A stretch of DNA of 64,000 nt from Bolinopsis microptera (taxonomy: Eukaryota; Ctenophora; Tentaculata; Lobata; Bolinopsidae): the NCBI RefSeq assembly GCF_026151205.1, contig NC_087074.1, forward strand, positions 10,387,226-10,451,225. Reading direction: 5' to 3'. Position numbers and translations under genes: made by a program. This document shows positions 1 to 11,505 of the stretch, piece after piece (position 1 is the first letter of the stretch; the number at the start of each line of letters is the position of its first letter). The notes beneath the pieces are model-generated. The model had not been told where the DNA came from. It worked only from the letters and a program-made list of their open reading frames with translations, and did not search any database.

Positions 1-151
1 ACTGATGCCACACTTGTTGGTGGTCAGTTATATCATTCTAAAAATTGGGCAGCTTTACTGAAGTTTGGATATTTCGGTGGAACCCTCAGAAGATTGGGAT
101 ACTTCCCTGGTACTTGTTCGAAACTTAACCAAACTGTTCCAAACTTCCCGC
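1..151 (+). CDS. Glycosyltransferase exon, upstream part (GT12/B4GALNT-like), interrupted
   Basis: The frame is open from base 1 to the retrotransposon at 152 and continues in phase after its target duplication (see 13476-13846). The visible stretch runs from a DATLVGG segment through a YFGGTLRRLGYFPGTC segment to NFP at the break. Joined with the downstream half, the order of motifs (a gap-Cys-Phe-Pro segment, then a conserved Trp-Asp-Pro and Glu-His core) matches GM2-synthase/beta-1,4-GalNAc-transferase-like enzymes, which move GalNAc from UDP-GalNAc to glycolipid or glycoprotein acceptors in the Golgi. The N-terminal anchor and donor-binding part lie outside the window. Family assignment is from motif memory, so the exact substrate is unknown. 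Confidence 0.6.
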
Positions 152-1249
152 TGTAAGAAACCCCGATTGGTAGATAAGATGCCAGTATGTTACAGTAATC
201 ACGCCGAATGCTCGTGGTATTTCGCTGTGTACAGTGTCCATCGGAGACGTAATCATTAGACGTGGTCTTAAACTTCTACCCCGTTCCAGTATCTTCTAGA
301 ACAAGTTTTCCCGCTCTGACCGTTGGCGATGTCCAGCTACCTTATCTACTCAACGTACCAATTCCCATGGAACAGAGCTCCGATCGCCCCACGATGATAG
401 TCCGCCCCTAATTAACTGGAAATCGGAGACGGGGTCAAGGGAACTTGGCATTGGACCCGGGGTCAGACGCGCCGAGACGCAGAGATTCAGATGACTTCTA
501 TTACAGGCATTTACGTGACGCAGCTCAGCCCTCGCAGAGATCAGCCCCCACGGATCCTGGATCTAGAGGACCACGCCGCTATCGCAGATCTCAGGATGCC
601 GACTAGGAGAACTCATACCTCGGATTAGCTCTCAGCAGTTGCAGAAGGACCTCGCTACTTCAGATGCCGGCCCGTCCGGAGACTTCTCTCCTGCTAACGC
701 TACTTTCCTATCGACGACTGGGTGAGTACTCCTAGAGTGGCCTTAGACTATAACGTGTTAAATTATTCTATCGCTAACTATGTATGTATCCAATGATTAG
801 TTTATTTACCTTGATGTCAGAAGCTCGATTCTGGCCCCTTAAATAAGCGTACTTCACTAGACTTAAAACATACAAGTATGTGACCTAAGAGTCACTAGCA
901 CAGGAACAGTCCTGTGCTATAATTATCATTGACAGTGTTAAGACTGGGAGTCCTCGCGGTTCCCAGCATATAATCGTGGTGCAGGTGGTAATGCACCAGT
1001 CCATTGAGGTTGGGTGTCACTATATTAGTGGAACTGTACGATCCCTGACCCTGGTGAGACCTGAAGGAGGATATGATCGAGGTAAGTGATAGCCCGCATC
1101 TCCTGGCTAACCAGGCACAATCATATTTCGAGAGCAGTAGGTACGCTCTCGTGGAGCCTATAATAAGTATCCTGACCTAGGTTTTATTAGTGTGTTTCGG
1201 TCCACCCTTTTGTAGATATTATCGTTTCAACTGAGCGTTGTGTCTTACA
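152..1249 (+). repeat. 5' LTR
   Basis: 1098 bp, with terminal inverted TGTAAG/CTTACA. It contains several short hairpins, for example AGCACAGGA...TCCTGTGCT near 896-918. It serves as the empty-site reference for the MITE inside the 3' LTR. Confidence 0.93.
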
Positions 1250-1251
1250 AA

Positions 1252-1270
1252 TGGAAGCCGCATACGGGAC
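1252..1270 (+). promoter_or_regulatory. Candidate primer binding site
   Basis: TGG followed by a GC-rich stretch starts two bases after the 5' LTR, the usual place and first triplet for a tRNA-primed site. I could not match it to a particular tRNA 3' end. Confidence 0.3.
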
Positions 1271-3729
1271 CCAACTTTAGTGGTCAGGCAGTATTGCATA
1301 CCGTACCAGTTTTATAACAAACCATCCACTGTCTTAAACGAAAGATGATACTTAGTATGCTAAGCCTTGTACGCACATAATAGTAAGAACACGGTCTAAC
1401 ATTTAAAAAGATTATAACAACATCTTCCCCGCATATTATACTGGAGAGACGCTGACGCCTGTCCGTTCTAAAAGAAGTACAGTACCGACACCGGACGAAA
1501 CTCGCCGCTTTCTCAACACGCTGCACAACGCCACGGATCCCCCCTGTCCTGACGAGAACTGGGAGAAACAGGTCCGTGTATTTAATATTTTAAACGCCGA
1601 AAATATCGATAATAAAATCCCGATTTATGGATGTTAACGTTAAAAGGTCTGGCAAACCATCGCTTTCTATAAAAGGGTTGTTTCTTAAAATATTAACCAT
1701 GTACGAAAGAAATATTATATACACTGAAAGAGTGCAGGCACTTTGCCTCGGAACGGGCAGTTCCAAATCTTGAGAAGGGTTAACATTAAAAGTTTGACTG
1801 TCCAGTCGCCCGTCATAGCGAAGTGACGTCAGTTAGATTAAAAACTTAATATTTTACCGCCCTTCGGAGAAGGGAGGAGATGCGTCCAATATATTTTGTA
1901 GTTAGATTCACGTCACAATCAACTTAGCGCTACTTTGGTTACCCTCACGATCACGAAACTCACAAACGACAAATCGCACGACATTCACTAGTAACCAAAG
2001 TAACGAGAAATGTGTTTAAGGAAATTAAAAAGAACCTGGATATTAAACTGTTGTCATGCCAACCCTTGCCGATTTTTGCTGTGTACGCTCAGCATTATGA
2101 ATTTCGTCAGGGTCTAAAATTTCCGTCCTTCAAACCGTTTACGTTTGAAGACCACCAAAAACTGGCATCACGTGACGCAAGTTAATTGAAAGGAGCTAGA
2201 ACGTAATCATTCACGGGCCATTCCAAATAAGGGGGGACAGACTCTAATAGTCGAATTTAACGTACCTGATTATTTTTGTACGCGAGAAAAATATTGTGCG
2301 GTTATATTTCGTAGTGTAAGCACGTTTTAAGAAGTCGAAGGACATTATGAAAGTTGAAGAAGGTGGCCTAATGGTAAAGCAGCTCAATGTGGAGCTAGAG
2401 GTGTTAAACGGTCGAGCGGCGCTCGTAAATGTCTTCAACGGAGTTACATTTAAAAATAAAAACGCATAACCACGGTCGAGCTGTGACTCGTTAATTATAT
2501 TGACCAGGCACATCTGGCGCTAAGATAGCAGCCCATTCGTAATTATCGCTCAATTACCACCTCTCTAGTTAAAGTGCAAGTACTCAATCGCCAAAAGGCA
2601 CCTTCTGATCTTAGTAAGAATGTTCTATCGACATGGTAGAATGTAGGAGCTAGATTATAACGAGGTGGAATATCGTAACCACCTTCCGTCTAGAACCTGG
2701 GTCACCGAGACCAAGTATTATCGCGGTTTTTGTGGCCGAAAATTCCAATATTTAAAATAAATGACTTTCTCCCGCCCAAATTACTTCACCTGTATCGATT
2801 TATTCCTACACTCCTACTGGGTCCCCACTTTCAGTGAACTACCACTTTCAGATACCTAGAAATCTCATCACATTCGAGGTAGGAGCGCGAGTTCTCAGAA
2901 ATATATTATTTCCCCGTAATTGTAGAACCACTAGGTAATTAGGGAAGAAGTAACTTTTATAATTTCCCTCTAGAATTCACGGCCACCTTTTAACCCGTCC
3001 AACCTGGTGAGGACAGCATTCCCAGGGAATTACTCCAACAAGCTAACACGATCTTATTGGTATAGAGTATGAGGTTAAGGTATTATCCCAAAGCACGTGT
3101 TATTTTCCAAGAGATAAGATTCGACATTATTGGATTTCACATTTTAACACTCCGTAATACTTTCAGTTAATTTAAGTGACATAACTCTTGACTGACTATC
3201 ACACTATAATTGACCATCATCTAGCTCGTTCACACGGAATACCGGTCACGTGATCTTGAACGCTCGAAACTTCTTAACACAATACCACGCCGCCCGAATA
3301 CTCTGGCAGGAGCCTTCCCGCCATTTATTAATCACGTGATAGTAGGGTCAGGTTCACTTGTCTAGCGTGAACCAACCCCCGTGCGATTAAGTCTGAAGAC
3401 TGAACTCGTGACATATCCTCAGACAATAGGACCCCCGTACGAGTAGAATACCGTCACGTGACATAGCAGCTCAGTTAGGAGCCGCTTAAATAGTTGCAAA
3501 GTGCAGAGCGAGCTGAAGGTATCGGTAACCCGATACAATGGCAAATTAGCACAGTGTAACCGCTTTAAGTATGCCGTGTATATCAATTCACTTAATTACC
3601 TTATAAGTGGCTGCTAATAACTTATTTGTGGCCTCGGAGTTAATCCTGGTGTATAAGTCACGTGACAGGGAGCATTAGTGATGTGCAAGTCAGGACTACG
3701 TGAGCGTTCCTGCATTGCGGTGCAAAAAT

Positions 3730-3911
3730 AATGTACTGAATATAACGTGCACATGAAGTGAGCAGCACGTAATATATACTGAACTTGACGTGCGCATAAA
3801 GTACGAACACGTAACGTACTGAATGTAGAGTGCACACGAAGTGAGCAGCACGTATGCACGAATTTAACGTGCCTATGAAGTGAGAAGTACGCAGTGTACT
3901 GAATTCCACGT
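3730..3911. repeat. Degenerate tandem repeat, about 40-44 bp x 4
   Basis: Four successive units share the pattern GTACTGAAT...ACGTGC...GAAGTGAG(C/A)AG(C/T)ACG with small gaps. The repeat explains the overlapping minus-strand ORFs here. Confidence 0.75.
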
Positions 3912-6608
3912 TGCACGTACATCTTGAATTCTTTTTAAATATTATTTCTAATGCTATTTATATTAACTTATTATACCATCTACGCGTAACACACGTTGCA
4001 CGTACACCCCGAGTTTCATTTTAGAAGTAGAGTCCAATGGAAATATTACCTGGGGGGAGCCCAAAAATTATTACTGACGAATGAAATTAGTGACGAAGTA
4101 TGTACGAGCGAGACAAATTTGAGTGAATCATATGCAAGCTGGTAGGGGCCCCAATATTTAAGTTAAGTTGACGATGAACCGTGCAAGAGCGCTACCATTC
4201 AAGTAAGCTGCTGTGTTGTGAAGGAGAAAGGTATACCCACTGAATCCCCTTTGGATTTCATATTCAGTGTTTCTCTGTAACAGCGCAGTTTCTGAAAGCG
4301 TGTGTAGTCGCGGAGCATGTGGCTCGCGAGCCCTAGAATAGTCAACGCAAGTGAAAGTTAAACCAGCAGGGCCCCGTTTTATTACGAATTAAGTTAAAGT
4401 GTGAGAGATCTCAAGCGAAGTAGTTATGATATTCCTGCAGATGCCGACAAATGGTCGTTGCCGCGATGAGCGAAGGTGAGTCAGGATAAGTAGGTAGGTA
4501 ATTTAGGATAAGCCGTCCAAGTGTATTATGGCGATGACTGACTCACGTGAAACATGTGGTGTGACGAATGTGTGAGATGTGAGAAATGTACAAGCGCCGC
4601 GCTATATAAGTTTTAAGATATATTCCTGCAGATGTTACGGCCGAGTATTGCCGATTCCGCCAACAGTTAAGATAAAGCATATGTGAGTTATTGGGCGAAG
4701 AAGAACCAGGTTAATTGTAAATATAGTAGGATAAACCACCGAAGTACACTAGGTGATGACTGGTTACTTATAGATATTCAAATTGTGAGTTCTGTCTCGT
4801 ACTACGATGAATGTCAAGTGATACTTGACGTCGAGGGACGTCAAGTGTATATAACGATTAACGTTAATAACGTCAGAAGTGAAGTAAAATTATGTTCTAA
4901 ATTAACGTCTAAGCAAGCTCGAATTTTTTAAGAAAAATATATAACGCCCGATATAAGTCGAAGCGATATATAAGTAAAACGTCAACTAAGTCGACGACGA
5001 AGTCACTAGACTTCAAGAAAAAAATAGAACTGATGTCAATGTGGACGTCAGCAGCCAAGCTTGAAATTCGGCAAAATACGCCGTAAATTTGTACGTTACG
5101 AAAATAAAAGCTACTCCCCCCGGCCAGGTGTTATGTACTTATAAAAATAATGAATAATGATTGTTGCGCTCCCTCCTATAGTCGATATGTCGAAAACAAG
5201 GAAGGAAATTGACCACGTAGTAGCGTCATTCCGTTGCCCTGATACCGAGATATGGCGGCACACTTCCGCCACCGTACGAATTCAAAAACGCCAGACACGC
5301 CCGACATCCCGGAAGAAGCACGCTACACAAGACGGAGGAAGTGTACGAAAAAGAGGGTATCGTTACGCGCAAATAGTTCTCAGACCAAAGAACCTAGAAA
5401 CCCATAACCATCTCACTTCACACTATTGACGCTGTCAATCTACTAATTACTTCTTGGGGATTAGAGAATAAAGATGTCGCACCTACGATCCTCTAAGTTA
5501 CTGGTCGATTTGGAGATCGGAGTCCCCCGACCTCGGTTGAAAAATTTGGCAGAATGAGGTGTGATTATATCACGGATGAAGTAATAAAGCTATGACAGTA
5601 TGTAACATCCAATATCAGTGCACTGTAAACAGCCGTCGGCCGTGCACTAACCAGGAAAAGTCACCATGATGTTTCGAAAGACTCGCAGAAAATTGTACCC
5701 AGGGCATGAGTTTTCAATCAGAAGACACCCTCAAAGCGCCCAGCTTGGGTAATCATTCAACGTTGGTAATCGTTCAACGTGAGATTACCAACGAATTTGT
5801 CGGATTTATCGTCACGACAAAGTACAACAATAAGATTACCGAGTGGATGACGGTTACTTAAGAACCAAGCCCTCCGACGAAGTTGAGCTGAAGGATGGCA
5901 GAATCTCACGCATTTACTACTACAAAAAGAACTACGAAATTATCACCAAGTTAAGTGCATACGTAACTACCCAACGAATCTTAAAGAAGAAGAGTTATTT
6001 TTTTCTACAGACGCCACGTGGAGAAATTCAGCGACATGTATCATTTAACGACAAAAAAATGCAACCTTCTACTGGAAATCAATGAAGTACGACGCCTCGA
6101 ACTAAACGCTACGATAATACGACTAATTAGTATTTATATGAATAATAATCATGTTTATATTGCTAAATAATTTAATTACCACCTTACCATGGTACCGTCT
6201 ATAATTGATGTCAGTACGCAATCATAATTTACGAGTACAGCGTTCTGCAGTAAAAGCAGCGCACCTTGCACAGTTATTAACTGGTCACATTGCCGTCCTT
6301 TTAAAACGGGCGAAATTCGCAGGTACAAGTGCAATCGGCCGCATATTTAAGTCGCATATGCCAGATCCAGTTTTTTTTGTTGAAAATCGTGTGGAAAATA
6401 CGTCCGAACTTGTCCGAATTCCTGTTACTCATATAATAGGCGTGTACTTTTATTCCCTAACGCGTACCTGCTCTTGTTTGACACAAGATCAATAACATTC
6501 TTACCATGATCTTACTGGTTAACATTCTGAATCACACTTAGTAAATAGTCAGACAAATGCACGTAACGCTTTAAAAACACGTAATTAACCAAATACCTTA
6601 TCAGGAAA

Positions 6609-7295
6609 ATGGCAGACCCACAAGGTAATAACGCTGCCCCTGTTGCAGCGGCAGCTGCCGCCGCCGTAAACGCGCCAGGAATTCAACCGATGTTTATTCG
6701 ACCACCGCCACAATTCAAGAGTGGGATGGATTTGGATGTTTACCTACAACACTTTGCAGCGTACACCAGGGCGATCAACTGCCCTGCGCCTGAACACGCC
6801 GACCTGCTGATAAGTCTATTAGAAGACAAGGCGCTAGACGGAATTTCCAGAACCGTACATGGCGTACGAGGTGACCTGAACGACCTCATCGCTCAGCTGA
6901 GGCGCGCAGAAGGATTGGAACGCAACAGCGAACGATATGTGACGGAGTTACGGAACCGAAGACGACTCAGGACAGAAGGAATCTGGAAGTACCACCTCGA
7001 ACTCCACAAGCTAGCGAAAAAGGCGTACCCGCAAAATCTGGCGATGCGTAACGGTTCACTGAGAGAATCGTTCATCGCAAACATTAACAACCCATACCTG
7101 GCGTCGCGACTACGAGAATTACAAGAACTCGAAATGGAACAATTGCTTGACGCCGCCATCACGCTCCAAAGCAGTCAAACGGCGTCATCTAAAGCAGTCA
7201 ACGCAGTGAGATCTGAGCCTTATTATCAGTCGCCTTATTATCAGTCGCCTTATTATCAGTCGCCTTATTACCAGTCGCCTTATTATCAGTCATAA
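6609..7295 (+). CDS. Gag-like protein of the LTR retrotransposon
   Basis: 228 codons from a clear ATG. An Ala-rich N-terminus is followed by a segment (about residues 35-190) with the look of a gypsy capsid: a PPPQFKSGMDLDVYLQHF start, then helices with LLISLLEDKALDGI and a Glu/Leu-rich end. The C-terminus consists of five copies of a five-residue YYQSP repeat encoded by a 15 bp tandem array, and then a stop. No CCHC zinc knuckle is visible, so the nucleocapsid part is lost or never existed. Immediately downstream the sequence jumps to the RT/RNase H junction, so gag is probably truncated by the same internal deletion that removed protease and RT. Confidence 0.75.
   Translation: MADPQGNNAAPVAAAAAAAVNAPGIQPMFIRPPPQFKSGMDLDVYLQHFAAYTRAINCPAPEHADLLISLLEDKALDGISRTVHGVRGDLNDLIAQLRRAEGLERNSERYVTELRNRRRLRTEGIWKYHLELHKLAKKAYPQNLAMRNGSLRESFIANINNPYLASRLRELQELEMEQLLDAAITLQSSQTASSKAVNAVRSEPYYQSPYYQSPYYQSPYYQSPYYQS
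7216..7292 (+). repeat. 15 bp coding tandem repeat x 5
   Basis: Near-identical copies of CCTTATTATCAGTCG, encoding YYQSP, sit exactly at the edge of the pol deletion. Confidence 0.9.
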
Positions 7296-7314
7296 GAGAC
7301 GACTTACGCCACCC

Positions 7315-7693
7315 GGTAGCGTATGGTTCACATTTGTTGAACCCGGCCCGGAAGAACTACTCTGCGACTAAGAAAGAGCTATTTGCTATAGTCTTCTTTA
7401 CACAAACTCTTCGTTTCCACTTGCTTGGCCTTAAGCATTTCCGCTGTGAAACTGATTGTAGATCTTTAGTTTGGATAACTTCGTTTCGCGATCCGCAAGG
7501 GATCACAGCCCGATGGCTAGAAAAATTGGCAAGATTTAACAGGGAGATCGCATATCGCCCAGGGAGCAGAATCAAGCAGCTGACGCCTTGTCTCGAATAC
7601 ATCCAGACAGCAAACCCGACAACGACGCCAATTCGCTCCAGATTAACCTCATCATGGACTAAGTTGACAACGATCACCCAGACATGGAAGTAA
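7315..7693 (+). pseudogene. RNase H fragment of gypsy pol
   Basis: The frame reads through the RT/RNase H connection (VAYGSHLLNP) into NYSATKKELFAIV, which carries the conserved Glu, then the conserved TD near RSLVW and the AYRPGS segment that normally precedes the ADALSR-type end of RNase H. A frame change then spoils the end. The reverse transcriptase upstream is absent, so this piece cannot work as a polyprotein part. In an intact element it would degrade the RNA strand of the RNA/DNA hybrid. Confidence 0.8.
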
Positions 7694-7822
7694 ATGTCAC
7701 AGAGCAACAAGATGTCCTGACGCCGCCAGTTCTACCCTTCTCGACTTGAAACACGTTGAACACGCCGGACTTTGACGAACGACTTGAAATAGAATTACCA
7801 CAAAAGAGACTCGCCGTCGAGA

Positions 7823-8160
7823 ATGCCAGGACGAAATGCTATGTTTTGCAAAGGAAAAGGTGACCAGAAATGTATTTTGGTACCGCGGCATAAGCAGACT
7901 GAAGTCCTTAAATCTACTCACTCTGGACCCACGTCAGGACATCGCTCCGCCGCCAAAATAATGTCTGTGCTTAAGTCAACCTTCGACTGGAAATCGATGA
8001 GATACGACGCAGAACTGTACGCCAAGAACTGCGCCAGCTGTGGTGTGATGAAAAAGCCGCCGAGAAGACCTAACGCCCCTATCACAATGACTGCAACAAG
8101 CTCTCGACTTCAACGTTATCTATCGACATCGTTGGAAAACTACCACGCACGAAAAATAAT
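7823..8160 (+). pseudogene. Integrase N-terminal zinc-binding domain (H2C2) remnant
   Basis: Shows the gypsy integrase HHCC finger: His in THSGPTSGHRS, a second His in the same segment, then CASC about 30 residues later, followed by KKPPRRPNAP. The frame is lost near 8150, where the sequence should enter the catalytic core. Same strand and order as the flanking RNase H and core pieces. Confidence 0.75.
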
Positions 8161-8785
8161 AACGTATTCATTCTAACCGTACTTGATGTTTCACCAAATT
8201 CGCGTGGGCATTTCCACTAGCTAAAATAACATCTGAATCTATCGCAAATCAGCTAGTTAAGCACATACTTAGTGTTTTTGGCTTACCCTTACAAATTCAG
8301 AGTGACGCCGGAAAGCCAACTGATATCGCAGATGATGCAAGAACTGTACGCCATATTGGGCATCAATCAGAAACAGTCGTTGCCTTGGCAACCACGGTGC
8401 AACGGCATTGTGGAAAGACTGCATCGAACCATTGAAGGATCGATGGCACAATGGGCAGAAAAGAAACCACGTTCTTGGGATAAGATCTTACCGCTATGCA
8501 TCTTATCGTACAACGCCCAAGTCGCAAACTCGACCGGAATCGCCCCGTTCAAACTCATGTTTGGGCACAACGCCCGCTTACCTGTTCACTTCATCTTTGG
8601 AGAGCCTCCCTTGGCTGAGAATGTACCCGAGTTCGAGTACAATGTGTGGCTGGAAGAAACGTTTTACCAGTTGGACCACCAAGGCGTCCATGCAGAGTAT
8701 CAAGGACTACGCCGACAGGAAGCAGTTCGGAAAGCCCTTGCAACCTGGAACATTTGTGTGGCTCATGAAAGGAGCTTTTGAATGA
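8160..8785 (+). pseudogene. Integrase catalytic core remnant, frameshifted
   Basis: The core is spread over more than one frame. An early piece near 8165-8310 carries the LTVLDV strand with the first Asp, and the IQSDAG second-Asp motif lies in a frame different from the long ORF at 8272-8781. That ORF then carries NGIVERLHRTIEGSM with the catalytic Glu, followed by the usual post-core FKLMFGHNARLPV segment. At least one frame change separates the Asp and Glu residues, so no active enzyme can be made. Confidence 0.75.
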
Positions 8786-8954
8786 GGATGCAGAAAATTC
8801 TCCCGTAAATTCTCGGGACCGTACAAGGCGCACGAGAAGCAAAGTAATACTACGTACGTGTTAAAACAGACCAAACATCCCTTCAAGACTTTCAGAGCAC
8901 ACTTCAATCGATTAAAACGATGTCATCTGCCTGCCGCCACGCTCGCCGCCTTAA

Positions 8955-9278
8955 ATGACACGATTGAACGGGAGTTCAAAAAAAAAAAAAAAAAGACGAG
9001 AAGAAGACGCAATCACTAACAATGATCACGATGCTAGGACGAGTAGCAGTCAACCCCCCGAAGACGACGAGATAGTGATCATCATGAATTCTAACGCCGC
9101 CGCGCCAGCCGTCGCGCCGACGATACCTAACCACGACCTCATAACACCTCCAGTACGAAACGCTCCAACTTCCGCACCGCCCGACATGAGACGATCAGCT
9201 AGAATCGCACAACAACCGCGTGTCCGGTATAATGTGAACTGTGTCAGAGCAAGGAAACGCAGACTATTGCTCTGGTAA
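8955..9278 (+). pseudogene. C-terminal tail of pol
   Basis: Basic, Ser/Pro-rich tail ending in MRRSARIAQQPRVRYN, a signature often seen at the end of gypsy integrases. An A-run near 8978-8994 is a likely frameshift site between this tail and the core. Confidence 0.55.
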
Positions 9279-9737
9279 CCGTCATTGACAAATACTGAAC
9301 ACAAGACAAACTTTTTATAAGAGACATTTTGTAATATACGCCGTAAGGCGTGATATGACTTTTTTTAGAAGTAACGATGAAGCCACTTTGGCAAAAGCAC
9401 GATTTCCTCGATACACGATTTCGAATTTCGGGCTGATCCCAAGTTAAAAGACGGTATAAATGACGCCGTCGCTGATTACTTTGCGCCCCGATATTCAGAC
9501 GGTTATAAATACTTAATTACCTAACCATTACGCACGACGTAACAAATTGAGTATCACTGCAAGTCACTATTGAAAAATCGAATGAAAATCATCTCAAAAG
9601 TTCAAATTGGCTAAAAGACTATTTCAAATAACATCGAAAAGCATCTTTAAAGTCTTGTCAAGCTAAAATGTTTTGTTAAAAATCAATCATTAACTCTAAT
9701 CTTTCAGGAACGAAAAACCTAATATGGTACGCCCATC

Positions 9738-10436
9738 ATGGGACTCTTACTGCGCACGAAAGAAAAGAACGTACAACTCGTCTCCCAGAAGTCCGCAGCG
9801 ACAGGCGAGCACCATCCACACCGACAAACCACGTCCGAGGTCTCGGCAATCGACATGCCGACCTACCAAGTAGTGCTCATAGAGTGGACCGTTAACGTAA
9901 CTAGCGTTAGTTTCGGTCAAACTATCGTCCACGCACCGAACCACATCGAACCCGACGGAATTCTATACCGCAAGCCGCCGATGGGTCTACCTTTTTTGAG
10001 TCTCTTAGAAGCTCTGGCGATTCCTGAGGTGGGGACCGACAAGTTGGTGGAAACCATGGAGGCCTTCCAAGTTCAAACGCTACGCCTACAACAGGAACGC
10101 AAACAAATTGAGGAACTAATGGCGACGCACCAGCCCATCAAGGGTACCACGATACCTAAAGATCGCTGCGTGCCACCACGATCGTGGAGTCGGGCGAACA
10201 TTATACCAGCAGAACCAGAGCGCCTAACACGTTCGGCTAGCCACATCTCCTTGATGGATAAACCCCCGACTGCGCCGACACCCCCGATACTGGAGGAGAA
10301 ATACAGACTGGAAACGTTGCCACGAAACTTCGGGGCACCATACCTACAAGGGTACAGACCCATCTATCCCGACGTTCCAACCACCGCCGCAGCACCAGGG
10401 ACCGCATTACCAGCGCTTAACGAGACGAGTATCTAA
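9738..10436 (+). CDS. Third ORF of the LTR retrotransposon, unknown function
   Basis: 232 codons from ATG, the longest intact frame after pol. Residues about 105-135 look helical and charged (LQQERKQIEELMATHQ). The C-terminal third is rich in Pro and Thr. There is no signal peptide or membrane segment, so it does not look like an envelope protein. No homology is recognised. Position between pol and the 3' LTR is where extra ORFs of gypsy elements sit. Confidence 0.5.
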   Translation: MGLLLRTKEKNVQLVSQKSAATGEHHPHRQTTSEVSAIDMPTYQVVLIEWTVNVTSVSFGQTIVHAPNHIEPDGILYRKPPMGLPFLSLLEALAIPEVGTDKLVETMEAFQVQTLRLQQERKQIEELMATHQPIKGTTIPKDRCVPPRSWSRANIIPAEPERLTRSASHISLMDKPPTAPTPPILEEKYRLETLPRNFGAPYLQGYRPIYPDVPTTAAAPGTALPALNETSI

Positions 10437-11490
10437 GCATTATATCATATATGTCACTGCTCGTTCGAGATTGAACATAGTATACTACGCAGCACGATTT
10501 TGATACTTGATTTTAAGCACTAATTTTTATACAAATAACGTCGTAATGGCGTAACGACCCCACTATAATTGGGCTAAATATATTATCTTTTAAATCTAAT
10601 CTCGCGGTTGTTGCCAGAGTATCCCTGCAATACGATTATTCGGTGCCATGGTGAGCTGTGTTAATGACCGCGATATTGCTCGGTAAGCATGCTCGATCTC
10701 TTCAGGACCTACGCCATGTTATACGAATCCATGTAGTAGTGTAGGTCCTCAGAACCAATATTTTCTTTCGGGTTACTAACCTGAATTCTTTTCAGTATCA
10801 CAAGCCGCTGGGACGCGACGGTGACTATCACGGGTGATAAACGACACAACGCAGCCCCCTCGACCGCGTCAGTATAACATTACTGATTGGAGACGCAATT
10901 ACGACCTTCGCAACGACAGACTCCTACCACCCTATAGAGCAACTCCGACTGATGTTGTACCTGTTACAACTTCCCGTCATAGACTCGAATGAACTCGATC
11001 ACGGACAATATATTATAATGTTGTGAGAATATAGACGATAGCGTAAAATAAATAGTCACGTGCTGGTCACGATCGAAATTACTATTCGTTTGAAAGTTTG
11101 AAGATACGTAGCGAGGCGCAGTTAAATTATTTTAAACAGCTCCCGAGATGATGGGGTTTAAGATAGTAAATGTACGTGGATATACGTGTTTTTAATTCAA
11201 CGTTGGTCAGGACCACGTGAAACGATGTAGTTACACCAGAGGCAGATGTCGCCTTCTTTTAGGAAAAAAATTACGCAATTATATTAACCGAAAGTTTAGA
11301 TGATCAACCTTTATAGCGTCGCATGTCAATGATAGACATTTTTAATTTAAATGGCCCTCTAGTCCGTGTAGGAAAACCGCAGACTCCTTACCTTGGAATC
11401 CTTCTGAAAGATGGAACTTCTAAAACTGCTGTTGGAGCATCCGCCCCTAACACTACTGGCACCTTACCTGTTGACGAGGACGTCAACTCT
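10437..11490. other. 3' noncoding region of the LTR retrotransposon
   Basis: About 1 kb without a convincing gene. A 63-codon frame at 11323-11514 (+) runs into the 3' LTR and is not recognised. Two CACGTG sites lie at about 11057 and 11214. Confidence 0.5.
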
Positions 11491-11505
11491 AAAAAAGAAG
11501 AAAGC
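11491..11505 (+). promoter_or_regulatory. Polypurine tract
   Basis: AAAAAAGAAGAAAG lies directly before the TGTAAG start of the 3' LTR, the expected plus-strand primer site. Confidence 0.8.

Larger units (their letters stand above)
1250..6608. other. Long leader of the LTR retrotransposon, no recognised gene
   Basis: 5.4 kb between the LTR and gag. Only short ORFs are present (for example 5157-5429 and 6205-6495 on +), none resembling a known family, and several longer ones begin at non-ATG codons. It contains a degenerate tandem array (3730-3911), four CACGTG palindromes (3247, 3333, 3455, 3659) and a short doublet of TTGGTAATC(A/G)TTCAACG with an inverted partner near 5745-5800. Confidence 0.6.

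Noticed and set aside
3614-3922. Minus-strand frames of about 100 and 83 residues in the LTR element
   Set aside because: They lie on the degenerate tandem repeat and show its periodicity. No domain.
7357-8907. Minus-strand ORFs opposite the gypsy pol fragments
   Set aside because: Shadows of the RNase H and integrase frames on the plus strand.
9738-10436. Envelope protein for the LTR element
   Set aside because: No signal peptide, membrane segment or Cys pattern. Kept as an unknown ORF.
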